Origin: Sulfuritortus calidifontis
Lineage (GTDB): Bacteria > Pseudomonadota > Gammaproteobacteria > Burkholderiales > Thiobacillaceae
NCBI RefSeq assembly: GCF_003967275.1
Contig: NZ_AP018721.1
Span: 744,001-808,000 of the forward strand
Direction of reading: 5' to 3'
Length of the DNA: 64,000 nt
Under the pieces are notes generated by a model that saw only the letters and a program-made list of their open reading frames with translations, did no database searches and was not told where the DNA came from. The first letter of the stretch is position 1; each line of letters opens with the position of its first letter. The position numbers were made by a program, and so were the translations under genes. This document shows, piece by piece, positions 16,443 to 25,634 of the stretch.

Positions 16443-17747
16443 ATGCTGAGCCCTCACGACTATGCCCGCTTCCAGCGGCTGCGCTGGACCGTCTTCACCC
16501 TGCTGGTGGTGTCCTACATGCTGGTCTACTTCCACCGCATGGCGCCCGGCGTGGTGGCGGCCGACCTGATGCAGGCCTTCCACACCACCGGCGCCCAGCT
16601 CGGCTCGCTGGCGGCCATGTACTACTACGTCTACACCGCCATGCAGCTCCCCTCCGGCATCCTGGCCGACACCCTGGGGCCGCGCATCAGCGTCACCGTC
16701 GGCGCCGTGGTCGCCGGCATCGGCTCCATCCTGTTCGGCCTGGCGCCCGACTTCGCCACCGCCTCGACCGGGCGCTTCCTGGTCGGCCTCGGCGTCTCGG
16801 TCGTCTTCGTCGGCCTCATGCGCTCCAACACCGTGTGGTTCAGCGAGCGCCGCTACGGCCTGGTCAGCGGCCTCACCCTGTTGCTGGGCAACCTCGGCTC
16901 CATCCTGGCGGCCGGGCCCCTGGCCGCGCTGCTCTTGTGGTTCTCCTGGCGCAACGTCTTCGTCGCCGCCGGCCTGCTGTCCCTGCTGCTGGCCGCGCTC
17001 ACCTATGCCTTCGTGCGCAACCGGCCGGAAGACGCCGGCTTCCCCTCGGTCCGCGCCATGGCCGGCGAGGTTGAGCACGCGATGAGCGAGCGCCACTGGT
17101 GGCACGACCTCAAGGCCGTGCTCGGCAACCTCAAGGTCTGGCCCGGTTTCTGGGTCAACTTCGGCGTCACCGGCAGCCTGTTCGCCTTCGCCGGCCTCTG
17201 GGGCGTGCCGCTGATGCGCGACCTGTTCGGCCTTTCCCGCGGCGAGGCCTCGCTCTACACCACGGCCGCCCTGGCCGGCTTCGCCGTCGGCACCTTCTAC
17301 ATGGGCTGGCTGTCCGACCGCCTGCACCGGCGCCGGCCGGTCATCCTCGGCGCCGGCCTGCTGTCCTGCGCCAGCTGGCTCGGCCTCATCTTCCTGCCCT
17401 GGGGTCCGGGCTGGTCGGGCTTCGTCCTCTATGCCGCGCTCGGCCTGTCGGCCGGCGGCATGGTGGTCACCTATGCCGCAGCCAAGGAATGGGCGCACCC
17501 CGCCAACGCCGGCATGGCCATCGCCCTGGTCAACACCGGCCTCTTCCTCGGCGCGGCCATCATGCAACCCTTGTTCGGCTGGGTGGCCGACCTCGCCTGG
17601 GACGGCACGCTGCTCGACGGCGTGCGGGTCTACAACTGGGCGGGCTATCGCAACGGCCTGGCCGTCTCCGCCGGCTTCGCCGCCCTCGCCGTGCTCGGCG
17701 GCTGGCGCCTCAGCGAGACTAACTGCCGCAACCAGACCCTGAAATGA
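16443..17747 (+). CDS. MFS transporter
   Basis: A 434-residue major facilitator permease with about twelve transmembrane helices. The first loop carries the MFS signature (LPSGILADTLGPR, the G-x-L-a-D-x-x-G-x-R motif), and the sister motif in the second half is MGWLSDRLHRRRP. The N-terminus (SYMLVYFHRMAPGVVAADLM) resembles the anion:cation symporter or nitrate/sugar-phosphate branches. The substrate is unknown. It is divergent from glgP. Confidence 0.88.
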   Translation: MLSPHDYARFQRLRWTVFTLLVVSYMLVYFHRMAPGVVAADLMQAFHTTGAQLGSLAAMYYYVYTAMQLPSGILADTLGPRISVTVGAVVAGIGSILFGLAPDFATASTGRFLVGLGVSVVFVGLMRSNTVWFSERRYGLVSGLTLLLGNLGSILAAGPLAALLLWFSWRNVFVAAGLLSLLLAALTYAFVRNRPEDAGFPSVRAMAGEVEHAMSERHWWHDLKAVLGNLKVWPGFWVNFGVTGSLFAFAGLWGVPLMRDLFGLSRGEASLYTTAALAGFAVGTFYMGWLSDRLHRRRPVILGAGLLSCASWLGLIFLPWGPGWSGFVLYAALGLSAGGMVVTYAAAKEWAHPANAGMAIALVNTGLFLGAAIMQPLFGWVADLAWDGTLLDGVRVYNWAGYRNGLAVSAGFAALAVLGGWRLSETNCRNQTLK

Positions 17748-17750
17748 AAG

Positions 17751-17768
17751 GCAGCCGGAATCGGCTGC
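17751..17768 (+). terminator. Possible terminator hairpin after MFS gene
   Basis: GCAGCCG and CGGCTGC form a seven-base-pair stem with loop GAAT just after the MFS stop codon. No T tract follows, so it is a weak candidate. Confidence 0.35.
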
Positions 17769-17930
17769 TGCATCTGCGGGTGCTATCGGGTGTGGTTGGG
17801 TTCAGTCGGAAGCGGCCTGCCGTAGCGCGGTCTGAAAGGACCGCTGCTCGGCCGAAGTGAATTCTGATGGACGCTATCGTTCCAGTCCGCCACCACTCCA
17901 AAAGAGTTAGCTAGAGAACCAAAGCTGATC

Positions 17931-18019
17931 CCTATTGTTGCTCGGTTCCCTCCGGCCTTCGGCCTCCGGTCGCCCCTGAGCTAGCACGTTGGGCATCTTG
18001 GGGTGGTGGTGACAATAGG
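17931..18019. promoter_or_regulatory. Inverted repeat upstream of TA pair
   Basis: CCTATTGT (17931-17938) and ACAATAGG (18012-18019) are perfect inverted copies enclosing a G+C-rich GGCCTTCGGCC hairpin. The right arm ends 24 bases before the toxin start codon. TA operons are often autoregulated through such palindromes, so an operator role is plausible. The rest of 17770-17930 shows no gene. Confidence 0.4.
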
Positions 18020-18043
18020 CACACAGCAGCGTAAGATAATTTT

Positions 18044-18337
18044 ATGAAACCGTTTCGTTGGAATGCCGAGAAGAATGAGACGCTCACGTCTGAGCGGGGA
18101 ATTTCGTTCGAGCGCATCGTGGTCGCCATTGAGTCCGGTGGGCTATTGGACATCTTGGCTCACCCGAACCAAGCGAAATATCCAAAGCAGCGTGTTCTAG
18201 TCGTCTCGTGCGACAACTACGCCTACTTAGTGCCGTTCGTCGAAGAGGAAGACTATTTCTTCCTCAAGACTGTGATCCCCAGCCGCAAGGCTACTCGGGA
18301 CTATTTGAATCAAGGTGAACCGGATGCCGAAAATTGA
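18044..18337 (+). CDS. BrnT-like type II toxin
   Basis: A 97-residue protein of the BrnT/RelE-like kind. The N-terminus FRWNAEKNETLTSERGISFERI follows the BrnT pattern (W-x-x-x-K-x-x-x-N/L-x-x-x-R-G-I-S-F). BrnT toxins cleave RNA in translation and are neutralised by a downstream ribbon-helix-helix antitoxin. The partner overlaps its 3' end by 14 bases. Codon and base use are less G+C-rich than in flanking genes, suggesting transfer. Confidence 0.8.
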   Translation: MKPFRWNAEKNETLTSERGISFERIVVAIESGGLLDILAHPNQAKYPKQRVLVVSCDNYAYLVPFVEEEDYFFLKTVIPSRKATRDYLNQGEPDAEN

Positions 18338-18653
18338 TGCATACGAACTCGAAGTGCTGAGCGCCTTCGAGAAAGGCCAGTTGAAGTCCATTGCAACGAA
18401 AGCCGAACTTGCCAAGTTCAAAGCCGCCGCGCGCGCCACTGCAATCAAGGATCGGCGGGTCAATATCCGCCTGTCTTCTGGCGACCTTAACGATATTCAG
18501 GTCAAAGCCCTGGAGGAAGGGGTGCCGTACCAAACGCTAATCGCTAGCGTTCTACATAAGTATGTCACTGGCCGCCTTGCGGAGCGACCCAGTACCGTCA
18601 CGAGCGCAACTCGCAAGCCCGCGGCAAAGCGTCGTGCTTCGTCAGGTCGCTAA
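18324..18653 (+). CDS. CopG/BrnA-like antitoxin
   Basis: A 109-residue antitoxin. I take ATG 18324, which has AAGG eight bases upstream; a GTG three codons earlier is possible. The core RRVNIRLSSGDLNDIQVKAL and the following LEEGVPYQTLIASVLHKYV are typical of CopG-like ribbon-helix-helix antitoxins. The C-terminal tail is rich in Lys/Arg/Ser. It should bind both the toxin and the promoter of the pair. Confidence 0.82.
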   Translation: MPKIDAYELEVLSAFEKGQLKSIATKAELAKFKAAARATAIKDRRVNIRLSSGDLNDIQVKALEEGVPYQTLIASVLHKYVTGRLAERPSTVTSATRKPAAKRRASSGR

Positions 18654-18902
18654 TCCATCGCCTTGGCCCAGACGCCCAACCCTTTGTTGCAGGGGGCCTT
18701 GCGCATAAGGCCGCGCTGAACTCGAACAGTGCGTCCGAATCTGGAAGTCGTGACGGGCTGCTTCGGCCGATATGCCGACCAGTTAGTTAGATGGGCAATC
18801 TGAGAGTCCGCTTCTGCCCCTGGCCCACCCGATGAGATCGGCGCTTGAATGGTTTCAGATCGGCCATAACGGCCACTGTCACCGTTTCGTGCTTGACCCG
18901 CC
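18654..18902. other. Gene-free spacer with hairpin and attC-like heptamers
   Basis: Contains a GGCCTT...AAGGCC hairpin with a six-base loop near 18700, a GCCCAAC heptamer near 18675 and GTTAGAT near 18787. These match the RYYYAAC and GTTRRRY ends of integron attC sites in sequence, but the inner arms do not fold as a convincing attC. No gene seen. Confidence 0.35.
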
Positions 18903-19445
18903 TCAGACCCCGGCAGGAATCTTGTTGGCCATCATCTTCCTCCGGTCCAGCTTGTCCCCGTCGACGATGAAGGTGCCGTCGCCCACCGCGTGCAGCGTGC
19001 GCTTCTCCTTGCGCGCCGTGTTCTTGTAGGCGGCCACGCCCTCCAGCACGATGAGGTTGTGCTTTCTGACCATGTCGACGACCCGGCATTCGATGTTGGC
19101 CAGGCACTCCTTGATCAGGGGCGCCTTGACGTGCTTGCCCGGCTCGGGCGTGAGGCCGAACTTGTCGAACTTGTCGGTGTCGGCGCCGGAGCAGGTGCCG
19201 ATGCCGACCACCTCGTCCAGCAGGTCGACGGTGGGGATGGCAATGACGCACTCCCGGTGCTTGCGCAGCGCGGCGAAGGAGTAGTTCCACGCGCCGGTGC
19301 AGATGCCGAACGCCGGCGTGAAGTCCAGCACCATGGTCCAGGAGATGGTCATGATGTTGTGCTTCTTGCCGTCATGGGTGGTCACCAGGACGACGGGTCC
19401 GGGTTCCAGCAGGGTAAAGGCCTTGCCAAGTTCCATCTCACGCAT
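18903..19445 (-). CDS. Flavin reductase family (flavoredoxin-like) protein
   Basis: A 180-residue FMN-binding split-barrel protein. The start at 19445 has a perfect AGGAGG eight bases upstream. Diagnostic parts are GPVVLVTTHDGKKHNIMTISWTM, then WNYSFAALRKHRECVIAIP, typical of the flavin reductase / flavoredoxin group. It may reduce or carry FMN for a partner enzyme; the partner is not evident. It stands alone between the TA pair and a Tim44-like gene. Confidence 0.85.
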   Translation of the reverse strand: MREMELGKAFTLLEPGPVVLVTTHDGKKHNIMTISWTMVLDFTPAFGICTGAWNYSFAALRKHRECVIAIPTVDLLDEVVGIGTCSGADTDKFDKFGLTPEPGKHVKAPLIKECLANIECRVVDMVRKHNLIVLEGVAAYKNTARKEKRTLHAVGDGTFIVDGDKLDRRKMMANKIPAGV

Positions 19446-19530
19446 GGGCGCGCCTCCTGGATGTCGGACTGTCAGACGCGGTCCGGTACATACCGGACCG
19501 CACACTTTGACAGTGTAGTCCCCGCCAAGA

Positions 19531-19559
19531 AAAACGCCGGCTCGGGGCCGGCGTTTTTT
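19531..19559 (-). terminator. Intrinsic terminator of the Tim44-like gene
   Basis: ACGCCGGC (19534-19541) pairs with GCCGGCGT (19547-19554) around a five-base loop, flanked by A-rich and T-rich runs on both sides (AAAA at left, TTTTTT at right). It is placed just after the Tim44-like stop codon on the minus strand and can work in both directions. Confidence 0.85.
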
Positions 19560-19574
19560 GTCGGGTGAAGTGGC

Positions 19575-20429
19575 TCAGTTCAGCTGCTGAATGCCCGCCA
19601 CCACCCAGCCGTGGCTGCCGTCGGCCGGTTTGGTCAGGTGCCAGACCTCGTCGAAGGCCTCGGCAGCGCCGTTCGCCTCTTCCCGCACCAGGCCGTGGAA
19701 GCGCACGCTCACGCGCAGCTTGTTGCCTTCCTCGGCGCACTCCAGCACATCGGCGTTGAGCAGGGTCACGTCGGTCTGCTGCTTGGCGGCGCCGCGCTCG
19801 GTCAGTTGCAGGCGGATCTCGGCGAACATCTCGGGCGAGGTGAATTCGCGGATGTCGTCGATGTTGCCGGCGTCGTAGGCCGCCTGCATGCGCAGGAAGT
19901 TGAGCTTGGCCTCGCGGCTGAAGGCCTCGGCGTCGAAGCCGGCCGGCAGGGCGGCGGCGTGGCCGGCCTGGGGTGCGGCGCTGCCGTCGGCCACGGGCTC
20001 GGCCTGGAAGGGCATGACGTTGCCGCCCGCCGCGGCGCCGGCGTATTGCATGGCCGGCTGCTGGCGCTTGCGGGTGAGGAACTTGAACAGGAAGATCGCC
20101 GCCATGATCAAGAGCGCGATCATCAGGAAGTTGGCCATCTCCTCGCCGAAGCCGAAGTGCGAGGCGAGGGCGGCGAGCCCTAAGCCGGCGGCCAGGCCGG
20201 CGATGGGGCCCATCCAGCTGCGCTTGCCCGGCTGGGCGGCGGCGGCGCCGGCGTTGTTCTGGCTGGGAGCGGCGACGTTCTTCGACGGCGCGCTGGCCGG
20301 CTGCTGCGGGGTGATCTGGCGCTGCATGCCGGAGGACTTGCCGCCGCCGAAGCGCTTGGCCTCGGCATCGTGCAGGGGCAGGGCCAGGCCGACGAAGACG
20401 GCGAGCAGGGCAGTGAGGAAACGGGTCAT
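19575..20429 (-). CDS. Tim44-like domain membrane protein
   Basis: A 284-residue protein with an N-terminal signal (LTALLAVFVGLALP), a Pro/Ala/Gln-rich linker, one or two hydrophobic segments (GPIAGLAAGLGLAALASHFG, FLMIALLIMAAIFLFKFL) and a C-terminal Tim44-like domain (AEAFSREAKLNFLRMQAAYDAG, VRFHGLVREE, WHLTKPADGSHGWVVAGIQQ). AAGGAG precedes the ATG. Bacterial Tim44-like proteins are common in proteobacteria and their role is poorly known. It is followed by the strong terminator at 19531-19559. Confidence 0.87.
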   Translation of the reverse strand: MTRFLTALLAVFVGLALPLHDAEAKRFGGGKSSGMQRQITPQQPASAPSKNVAAPSQNNAGAAAAQPGKRSWMGPIAGLAAGLGLAALASHFGFGEEMANFLMIALLIMAAIFLFKFLTRKRQQPAMQYAGAAAGGNVMPFQAEPVADGSAAPQAGHAAALPAGFDAEAFSREAKLNFLRMQAAYDAGNIDDIREFTSPEMFAEIRLQLTERGAAKQQTDVTLLNADVLECAEEGNKLRVSVRFHGLVREEANGAAEAFDEVWHLTKPADGSHGWVVAGIQQLN

Positions 20430-20505
20430 GTACAGGCTCCTTGAGTGAAAGCGGCTATTGGTTTCAGTGTGTACCCGATAGAGATTGGGGCGAATCGAAA
20501 AAGTT

Positions 20506-21480
20506 CTAGTCCGCGGCCCCCAGCGCGCCGCCGCTCACCCAGAAATCGGTGCCCTTGCTGAGGAACTCGTTCACCGGTACGTAGTGCGAGCCGTCGCAGG
20601 AAAAGGTGAGGCCGACCACGCCGTTGAAGATGTTGAGCGTGCCGCTGCGCAGATAGAACATGTCGTCCATGAAGCGCAGGCTCTTCAGGTTTTGCAGCAC
20701 CGGGCTGATCTGGCTGGCACGGACCTCGGCGTTCTTCGGGTAGGGCCGGCGCGGATAGGCCAGGCAGCTGTCGGGGCTGGTCAGTTCGTCGATGTCGAGC
20801 AGGCGGTAGCGGTAGGGGTCGTCGATGTGCCAGGCCACGGCGCGGCTGCTCGAGAAGTGCAGGATGATGTGATAGATGCCGTGCGCCACCATCAGCTCCC
20901 TGACCACGCCGATCACGGTGTCGATCTGCTGGTCCATGATGCTGTCGGACCGGGTCTGGTGGAACACCGTGCCGCGGATCGAGGGGTCGCCCTTGATCTG
21001 GCGCCACTGGGCGGGCTGCTGCAACAATTCGCGGGTGATCGGCAGGTCGCGCAGGTCGAAGTCGACGCCGACGAAGCCGAGCACCCGGCCCTCGGGGTTG
21101 CGCACGACGTGGATGGCGGTGAGCGAGGGCCGCTTGGCCCGCTCGCTGATGTAGGCCTGGGACAGCAGGAAGCCCTCGGCCGGCACCGCCTCTTTCATAT
21201 AGGGCCGGTACGAACGGTCGCGGCCGAAGTCCTCGTCGATCAGGCCCTCGCGGCTCATGTTGCTGCTGACCTGGACGCCGTTGGTGTCCATGGCGTACAT
21301 GAAGTTGCCGAAGGGCAGGGTGCGAAAGGCCTCGGTCAGCACCACGTCGAGGCTGACCCGGTCGCCCCAGGCCCGGCCGCAGGCCTCGGCCGCGCGGCCC
21401 AGCGGCACGCGCAGCATGTCGGTCAGCGCCTCGCGCTGGCGGGCGATCTGTTCCTCAAGGGTACCGGGCTGGGCGGGCAT
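20506..21480 (-). CDS. PDC/Cache sensor-domain protein without output domain
   Basis: A 324-residue protein with a Cache-like ligand-sensing core: YAMDTNGVQVSSNMSREGL, then FGRDRSYRPYMKEAV and GFLLSQAYISERAKRPS, the pattern of a PDC sensor where the RxYRPYM box contacts a small organic ligand. A second conserved half (VVGLTFSCDGSHYVPVNEFL) follows. No transmembrane helix, HAMP, kinase, GGDEF or methyl-accepting domain is present, so it probably signals by binding a partner. The function is unknown. Confidence 0.72.
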   Translation of the reverse strand: MPAQPGTLEEQIARQREALTDMLRVPLGRAAEACGRAWGDRVSLDVVLTEAFRTLPFGNFMYAMDTNGVQVSSNMSREGLIDEDFGRDRSYRPYMKEAVPAEGFLLSQAYISERAKRPSLTAIHVVRNPEGRVLGFVGVDFDLRDLPITRELLQQPAQWRQIKGDPSIRGTVFHQTRSDSIMDQQIDTVIGVVRELMVAHGIYHIILHFSSSRAVAWHIDDPYRYRLLDIDELTSPDSCLAYPRRPYPKNAEVRASQISPVLQNLKSLRFMDDMFYLRSGTLNIFNGVVGLTFSCDGSHYVPVNEFLSKGTDFWVSGGALGAAD

Positions 21481-21552
21481 GACAAAAAAGCGGGTCGGGC
21501 GAAACGAAGCGCCAAGTATAGCAATGCTTGTTGACGTTTCCGTTGCGCCGGA

Positions 21553-21885
21553 TCAATCGCCGAGCGATTCGAGGAAGCGGCGGCGGGCCGCCTCCAGCTC
21601 GGCGCGGGCCAGGCGGTGTTGGGTGGCGTCGCTCCCGGCGGCGTCGATCAGCCGGGCGCAGTCGGCGGCAAAGGCCTCGAAGGCGGCCAGCACCCGGGCC
21701 TCGTCCAGGGCGCGGGCGGCCTTCGGCGCCGGCCGGGCCGCGGTGTCCAGCGGCTTCAGCACGGCATAGCGGGGGATCAGCTTCTGCCCGCCCCGCTCGT
21801 TGCTGGCGGCGACGGGGCTGGTCTTCACGTAGACCTCGCCCTCGAAATCGAAACGGGCGCCGAGGGGCAGTTGGGCGAACTTCAT
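21553..21885 (-). CDS. Small hypothetical protein
   Basis: A 110-residue soluble protein starting MKFAQLPLGARFDFEGEVYVKT, with GAGG about nine bases upstream. The first 60 residues look like a compact beta domain (FDFEGEVYVKTSPVAASNER); the rest is an Ala/Arg-rich helix. It follows the next hypothetical gene by ten bases, so the two are probably one transcript. I do not recognise the family. Confidence 0.6.
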   Translation of the reverse strand: MKFAQLPLGARFDFEGEVYVKTSPVAASNERGGQKLIPRYAVLKPLDTAARPAPKAARALDEARVLAAFEAFAADCARLIDAAGSDATQHRLARAELEAARRRFLESLGD

Positions 21886-21895
21886 GCGATTGGCC

Positions 21896-22264
21896 TCAAA
21901 GCGGCTTCTTCCGCTCCAGCTCGCGCAAGTAGCGGGAATAGCCCAGCTCCACGACCTCGCCCCGGCTCGCCCGCTGCAGGGCGGTGACGAAGTCGGGTTC
22001 GTCGTCCTCCGGGTCGTCCGCCACCAGCACCAATCCGCCCGAGGCCAGGCGGATGCGTATGCCGTTGACCAGGGCATTGGGGTCGGCCTCGGTGATGAGG
22101 TAGAGCGGGCATTCCTCGAAGGCCGCGATCTGGTCGAGGTTGAGATAGATCTCGGGCGCATCGAAGCGGGGCACGGCCCGGCAACGCGCCGGATGGCCGT
22201 GGCCGAAGTGCTCGGGGCTTTGGCCCTCGATTTCCTGGAGGGGATGGAGCTTGATGAAGGGCAT
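21896..22264 (-). CDS. Small hypothetical protein
   Basis: A 122-residue protein starting MPFIKLHPLQEIEGQSPEHF. It has an acidic centre (ADDPEDDEPDFVTALQR) and a strand-rich part (APEIYLNLDQIAAFEECPLY, GIRIRLASGGLVLVADD). Similar short proteins occur in betaproteobacteria, but I have no domain name. It lies 41 bases downstream of selO on the same strand and ten bases before the next small gene. Confidence 0.6.
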   Translation of the reverse strand: MPFIKLHPLQEIEGQSPEHFGHGHPARCRAVPRFDAPEIYLNLDQIAAFEECPLYLITEADPNALVNGIRIRLASGGLVLVADDPEDDEPDFVTALQRASRGEVVELGYSRYLRELERKKPL

Positions 22265-22305
22265 GATGGGTCTGATGGCAGCGCAGCCCGTATTATGCCG
22301 GCACC

Positions 22306-23865
22306 TCAGGAACTGCACGACAGCATCGAGCAGCCCGCCTTCTGCCGGGCCCAGTCCGGCCGCCGGGCGGCGAAGCGCTCGCGTCCCGGCTGCTCGTCGT
22401 AGGGTTTGCGCACCAGGTCGAGCAGTTCGTGCACGCGCGACAGGTCGCCCTGCGTGGCGAGGTCGATCGCCTCCTGCGCCAGGTAGTTGCGCAGCACATA
22501 GCGCGGGTTGGTCGCGTTCATCCGCGCCCGGCGCGCCTCGGCCGGCTCGCCGTCCCCGCGCAGGCGCTCGGCATAGCCTTGCAGCCAGGCCTCGAAGGCT
22601 GGCCGGTGCTGCTCGCGCAAGGCCTCGGAATAGAAGGCCTCGGCCAGCGGCGCCAGGCTCGGCGCGGCAGTGTCGATCTCGGCCAATTTGCGGAAGAACA
22701 GGGTCATGTCCACCTCGGCCCGCTGCATCAACTCGAAGGCCTCGGCCACCCATTCGCTGTCCTCACGCTTGAGGCGATGCAGGCCGAACTTGGCCGCGGT
22801 CATCGCGCTGTGCGTCTCGGTGAAGACGTCGATATAGCGGTCCAGCCCGTGGTGCAGCGTGTCGGGCGTCGGGAAGGCAGGCAGCAGGGCATCGGCCAGT
22901 CGGCTCAAATTCCAGTGCGCGATGTGCGGCTGGTGGCCGAAGCGGTAGCGCCGGCCCTCGGCATCGGTGGTGTTGGGCGTCCAGTCCGGGTCGTAGTTGT
23001 CGATCCAGCCGTAGGGGCCGTAGTCGATGGTCAGCCCCAGGATGGACATGTTGTCGGTGTTCATCACGCCGTGGACGAAGCCCACCCGCATCCAGTGCGC
23101 GATCAGGCGCGCCGTGCGCTCGCACACCTCGGCGAACCAGCGGGCGCGCTTTTCCTGCGCATCGCCCTCGATCTCGGGGAAATCGCGGGCGATGGTGAAA
23201 TCCACCAGCTTTTCCAGCAGCGCGGTGTCGTTGCGCGAAGTGAAGATCTCGAAATTGCCGAAGCGGATGAAGCTGGGCGCAACTCGGCAGACCACGGCGC
23301 CCGGCTCGTATTCCGGGTTGCCGTCGTAGAACATGTCGCGCAGCACCGGCTCGCCGGTGGCCACCAGGCTGAGCGCGCGCGTGGTCGGCACGCCCAGGTG
23401 GTGCATGGCCTCGCTGCAGAGGAATTCGCGGATCGACGAGCGCAGCACCGCGCGGCCGTCGGCCCGGCGGGCATAGGGTGTGGGGCCGGCGCCCTTGAGC
23501 TGCAGCTCCCAGCGTTCGCCTTTTGCGTTGACCGTCTCGCCCAGAATGATCGCCCGGCCGTCGCCCAGCTGCCCGGCCCAGCCGCCGAACTGGTGGCCGC
23601 CGTAGCAGGCGGCATAGGGGTCCATGCCCTCGATGAGTCTGTTGCCGCCGAAGACCTCGGCGAACTCCGCTGCCTGGATCGCCGCCTCATCGATGCCGAG
23701 CAGCGCCGCCACCTCGGGCGAATGGGCGAGCAGCTGGGGCTGCCGCACCGGCGTCGGCAGCACGCGCGACCAGCAGGCGCCATGCACCTGGCGCCGGCGC
23801 GGACCTTCCTCGGGGTCGCCCGGCAGTTCGGCGATAAAGCGGTTGTCGAATTTGAGAGCGAGCAT
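22306..23865 (-). CDS. selO: Protein adenylyltransferase SelO (YdiU/UPF0061)
   Basis: A 519-residue pseudokinase-fold enzyme that transfers AMP to protein Ser/Thr/Tyr under oxidative stress. Family blocks include [60 protein letters not shown] and [19 protein letters not shown], the metal-binding part. The C-terminus ends CSMLSCSS, with cysteine where some SelO proteins carry selenocysteine or Cys. Length is normal. It heads a short leftward group with two small hypothetical genes. Confidence 0.95.
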   Translation of the reverse strand: MLALKFDNRFIAELPGDPEEGPRRRQVHGACWSRVLPTPVRQPQLLAHSPEVAALLGIDEAAIQAAEFAEVFGGNRLIEGMDPYAACYGGHQFGGWAGQLGDGRAIILGETVNAKGERWELQLKGAGPTPYARRADGRAVLRSSIREFLCSEAMHHLGVPTTRALSLVATGEPVLRDMFYDGNPEYEPGAVVCRVAPSFIRFGNFEIFTSRNDTALLEKLVDFTIARDFPEIEGDAQEKRARWFAEVCERTARLIAHWMRVGFVHGVMNTDNMSILGLTIDYGPYGWIDNYDPDWTPNTTDAEGRRYRFGHQPHIAHWNLSRLADALLPAFPTPDTLHHGLDRYIDVFTETHSAMTAAKFGLHRLKREDSEWVAEAFELMQRAEVDMTLFFRKLAEIDTAAPSLAPLAEAFYSEALREQHRPAFEAWLQGYAERLRGDGEPAEARRARMNATNPRYVLRNYLAQEAIDLATQGDLSRVHELLDLVRKPYDEQPGRERFAARRPDWARQKAGCSMLSCSS

Positions 23866-24003
23866 GGAGAGGAAGGCTTGAAGAGGATGCCTAACGATAT
23901 GCGGGCTGTCGGCCGGAAATCAAGGCCTGGCGCGGGTTTTCGGGCGGCATGTCCCTGGCCGGCGCAGGGTTAAGCCACGGTCTGCCTGTGCTACCGTAGC
24001 GTC

Positions 24004-25617
24004 ATGAGCCAAGCCCTCGACAGCGTCCGCGCCTACCACGAGCGGACCAAGCATCACTTCCGGCGCTATGCCGACGGCCCCGGCGGCCTGGACTGGGCGA
24101 CCCAGCCCGACCCCTTCCGCACCTATGCCGGCAGCCCGCAGACCCTGCTGCCGCTGCTGGCCGAGGCCAGCCCGATTCGCCAGCTGCGCTATGCCGAGCT
24201 CTACACGGGCGCCATCGCGCCGCAGCCGCTGACCCTTGTCCACATCGGCGCGCTGTTGGAGCTGGCCTTCGGCCTGTCGGCGTGGAAGCAATACGGCGCC
24301 AGCCGCTGGGCCCTGCGCTGCAACCCCTCCAGCGGCAACCTGCACCCGACCGAGGCCTATGTCGCGGTGCAGGGCGTGGCCGGCCTTGCCGACGGCGTGC
24401 ATCACTATCTGAGCCGCGATCACCTGCTGGAACAACGCTGCGCCTTCGCCGCCCCGGCGCTGCCCGCGGGCGGTTTCCTCGTGGGGCTTTCCGCCATCCA
24501 CTGGCGCGAGGCATGGAAATACGGCGAGCGCGCCTTCCGCTATTGCCAGCACGACGCCGGCCACGCCCTGGCCGCCGCCCGCTATGCCGCCGCCGTGCTG
24601 GGCTGGCGCGCGCGTCTGCTGGACGACTGGGCCGATGCCGACATCGCCGCCCTGCTGGGGCTGGACCGGGACGAGGACTTCGGCGCGGCCGAGCGCGAGC
24701 ACCCGGATTTACTGCTGTGGATCGAAACGAACGCGAGCGATCGGCGGCCAGAGATCGACGTTCGGCCCTTGCGCGCGGCCGCCGGCCAGTGGACCGGCCG
24801 GGCCAACCGGCTCTCGCCCGAGCACAAGCACGACTGGCCGGTAATCGAGGCGGTGGCCGCGGCCAGCCGCAAGCCACGTACGCAGGCGGCCGTCGGCTCG
24901 CCGCCCCGCCTGCCGGCGCTCCTGCCGCTCGATTGCACGGCCGGCGCGGTTGCACTCATCAAGCAGCGGCGCAGCGCGCAGGCGTTCGACGGCGTCACTT
25001 CGATTTCCGCCCAGAGCTTCTACCGCATGCTCGATGCCACTCTGCCACGGGCGCAGGTACCGCCGTGGGACGCCGTCGCCTGGCCGCCGCGTATCCATCT
25101 GGCCTTGTTCGTCCATCGGGTCGAGGGTTTGCTGCCGGGGCTGTATTTCCTGCTGCGCCACGACGGCATCGAGGCGCGCATGCGCGCCGAGCTGTCGGGC
25201 GAATTCCAGTGGCAGGGCGTCGAAGGCTGTCCGCCCCATCTCAGGCTCTATCGCGTGCTGGCGGCCGACACCCGCAACGCCGCCCGCGCCCTGTCCTGCC
25301 ACCAGGACATCGCCGCCGACAGCGCCTTTAGCCTGGGCATGCTGGCCGAATACGACAGCGCCTTGAACCAAGGGCCCTGGGTCTACCGGCAATTGTTCTG
25401 GGAGGCCGGCATGCTGGGCCAGGTGCTCTACCTGGAGGCCGAGGCCGCCGGGGTGCGCGGCACCGGCATCGGCTGCTTCTTCGACGACGGCGTGCACGAC
25501 CTGCTGGGTATCCAAGGCCACTGGCTGCAAAGCCTCTACCACTTCACCGTGGGCGGCGCCCTCAGCGACGAGCGGCTGCAGACCCTGCCGCCCTATGCCC
25601 ATCTGCAGCGCAGTTGA
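24004..25617 (+). CDS. SagB/ThcOx-type oxidoreductase (two nitroreductase-like domains)
   Basis: A 537-residue protein with two nitroreductase-like halves. The first carries YGASRWALRCNPSSGNLHPTEAY, a hallmark of SagB-type dehydrogenases; the second carries LIKQRRSAQAFDG and LEAEAAGVRGTGIGCFFDD. SagB domains bind FMN and oxidise azolines in RiPP natural products, but long two-domain forms also occur alone. No YcaO, precursor peptide or transporter gene is nearby, so a RiPP role is not supported. It is convergent with a TA pair. Confidence 0.87.
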   Translation: MSQALDSVRAYHERTKHHFRRYADGPGGLDWATQPDPFRTYAGSPQTLLPLLAEASPIRQLRYAELYTGAIAPQPLTLVHIGALLELAFGLSAWKQYGASRWALRCNPSSGNLHPTEAYVAVQGVAGLADGVHHYLSRDHLLEQRCAFAAPALPAGGFLVGLSAIHWREAWKYGERAFRYCQHDAGHALAAARYAAAVLGWRARLLDDWADADIAALLGLDRDEDFGAAEREHPDLLLWIETNASDRRPEIDVRPLRAAAGQWTGRANRLSPEHKHDWPVIEAVAAASRKPRTQAAVGSPPRLPALLPLDCTAGAVALIKQRRSAQAFDGVTSISAQSFYRMLDATLPRAQVPPWDAVAWPPRIHLALFVHRVEGLLPGLYFLLRHDGIEARMRAELSGEFQWQGVEGCPPHLRLYRVLAADTRNAARALSCHQDIAADSAFSLGMLAEYDSALNQGPWVYRQLFWEAGMLGQVLYLEAEAAGVRGTGIGCFFDDGVHDLLGIQGHWLQSLYHFTVGGALSDERLQTLPPYAHLQRS

Positions 25618-25634
25618 GAAGAAGAAGGGGCGAA

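Noticed and set aside
24004-25617. A RiPP natural-product cluster around the SagB-type gene.
   Set aside because: No YcaO cyclodehydratase, precursor peptide, protease or exporter lies nearby; the flanks are selO and a TA pair.
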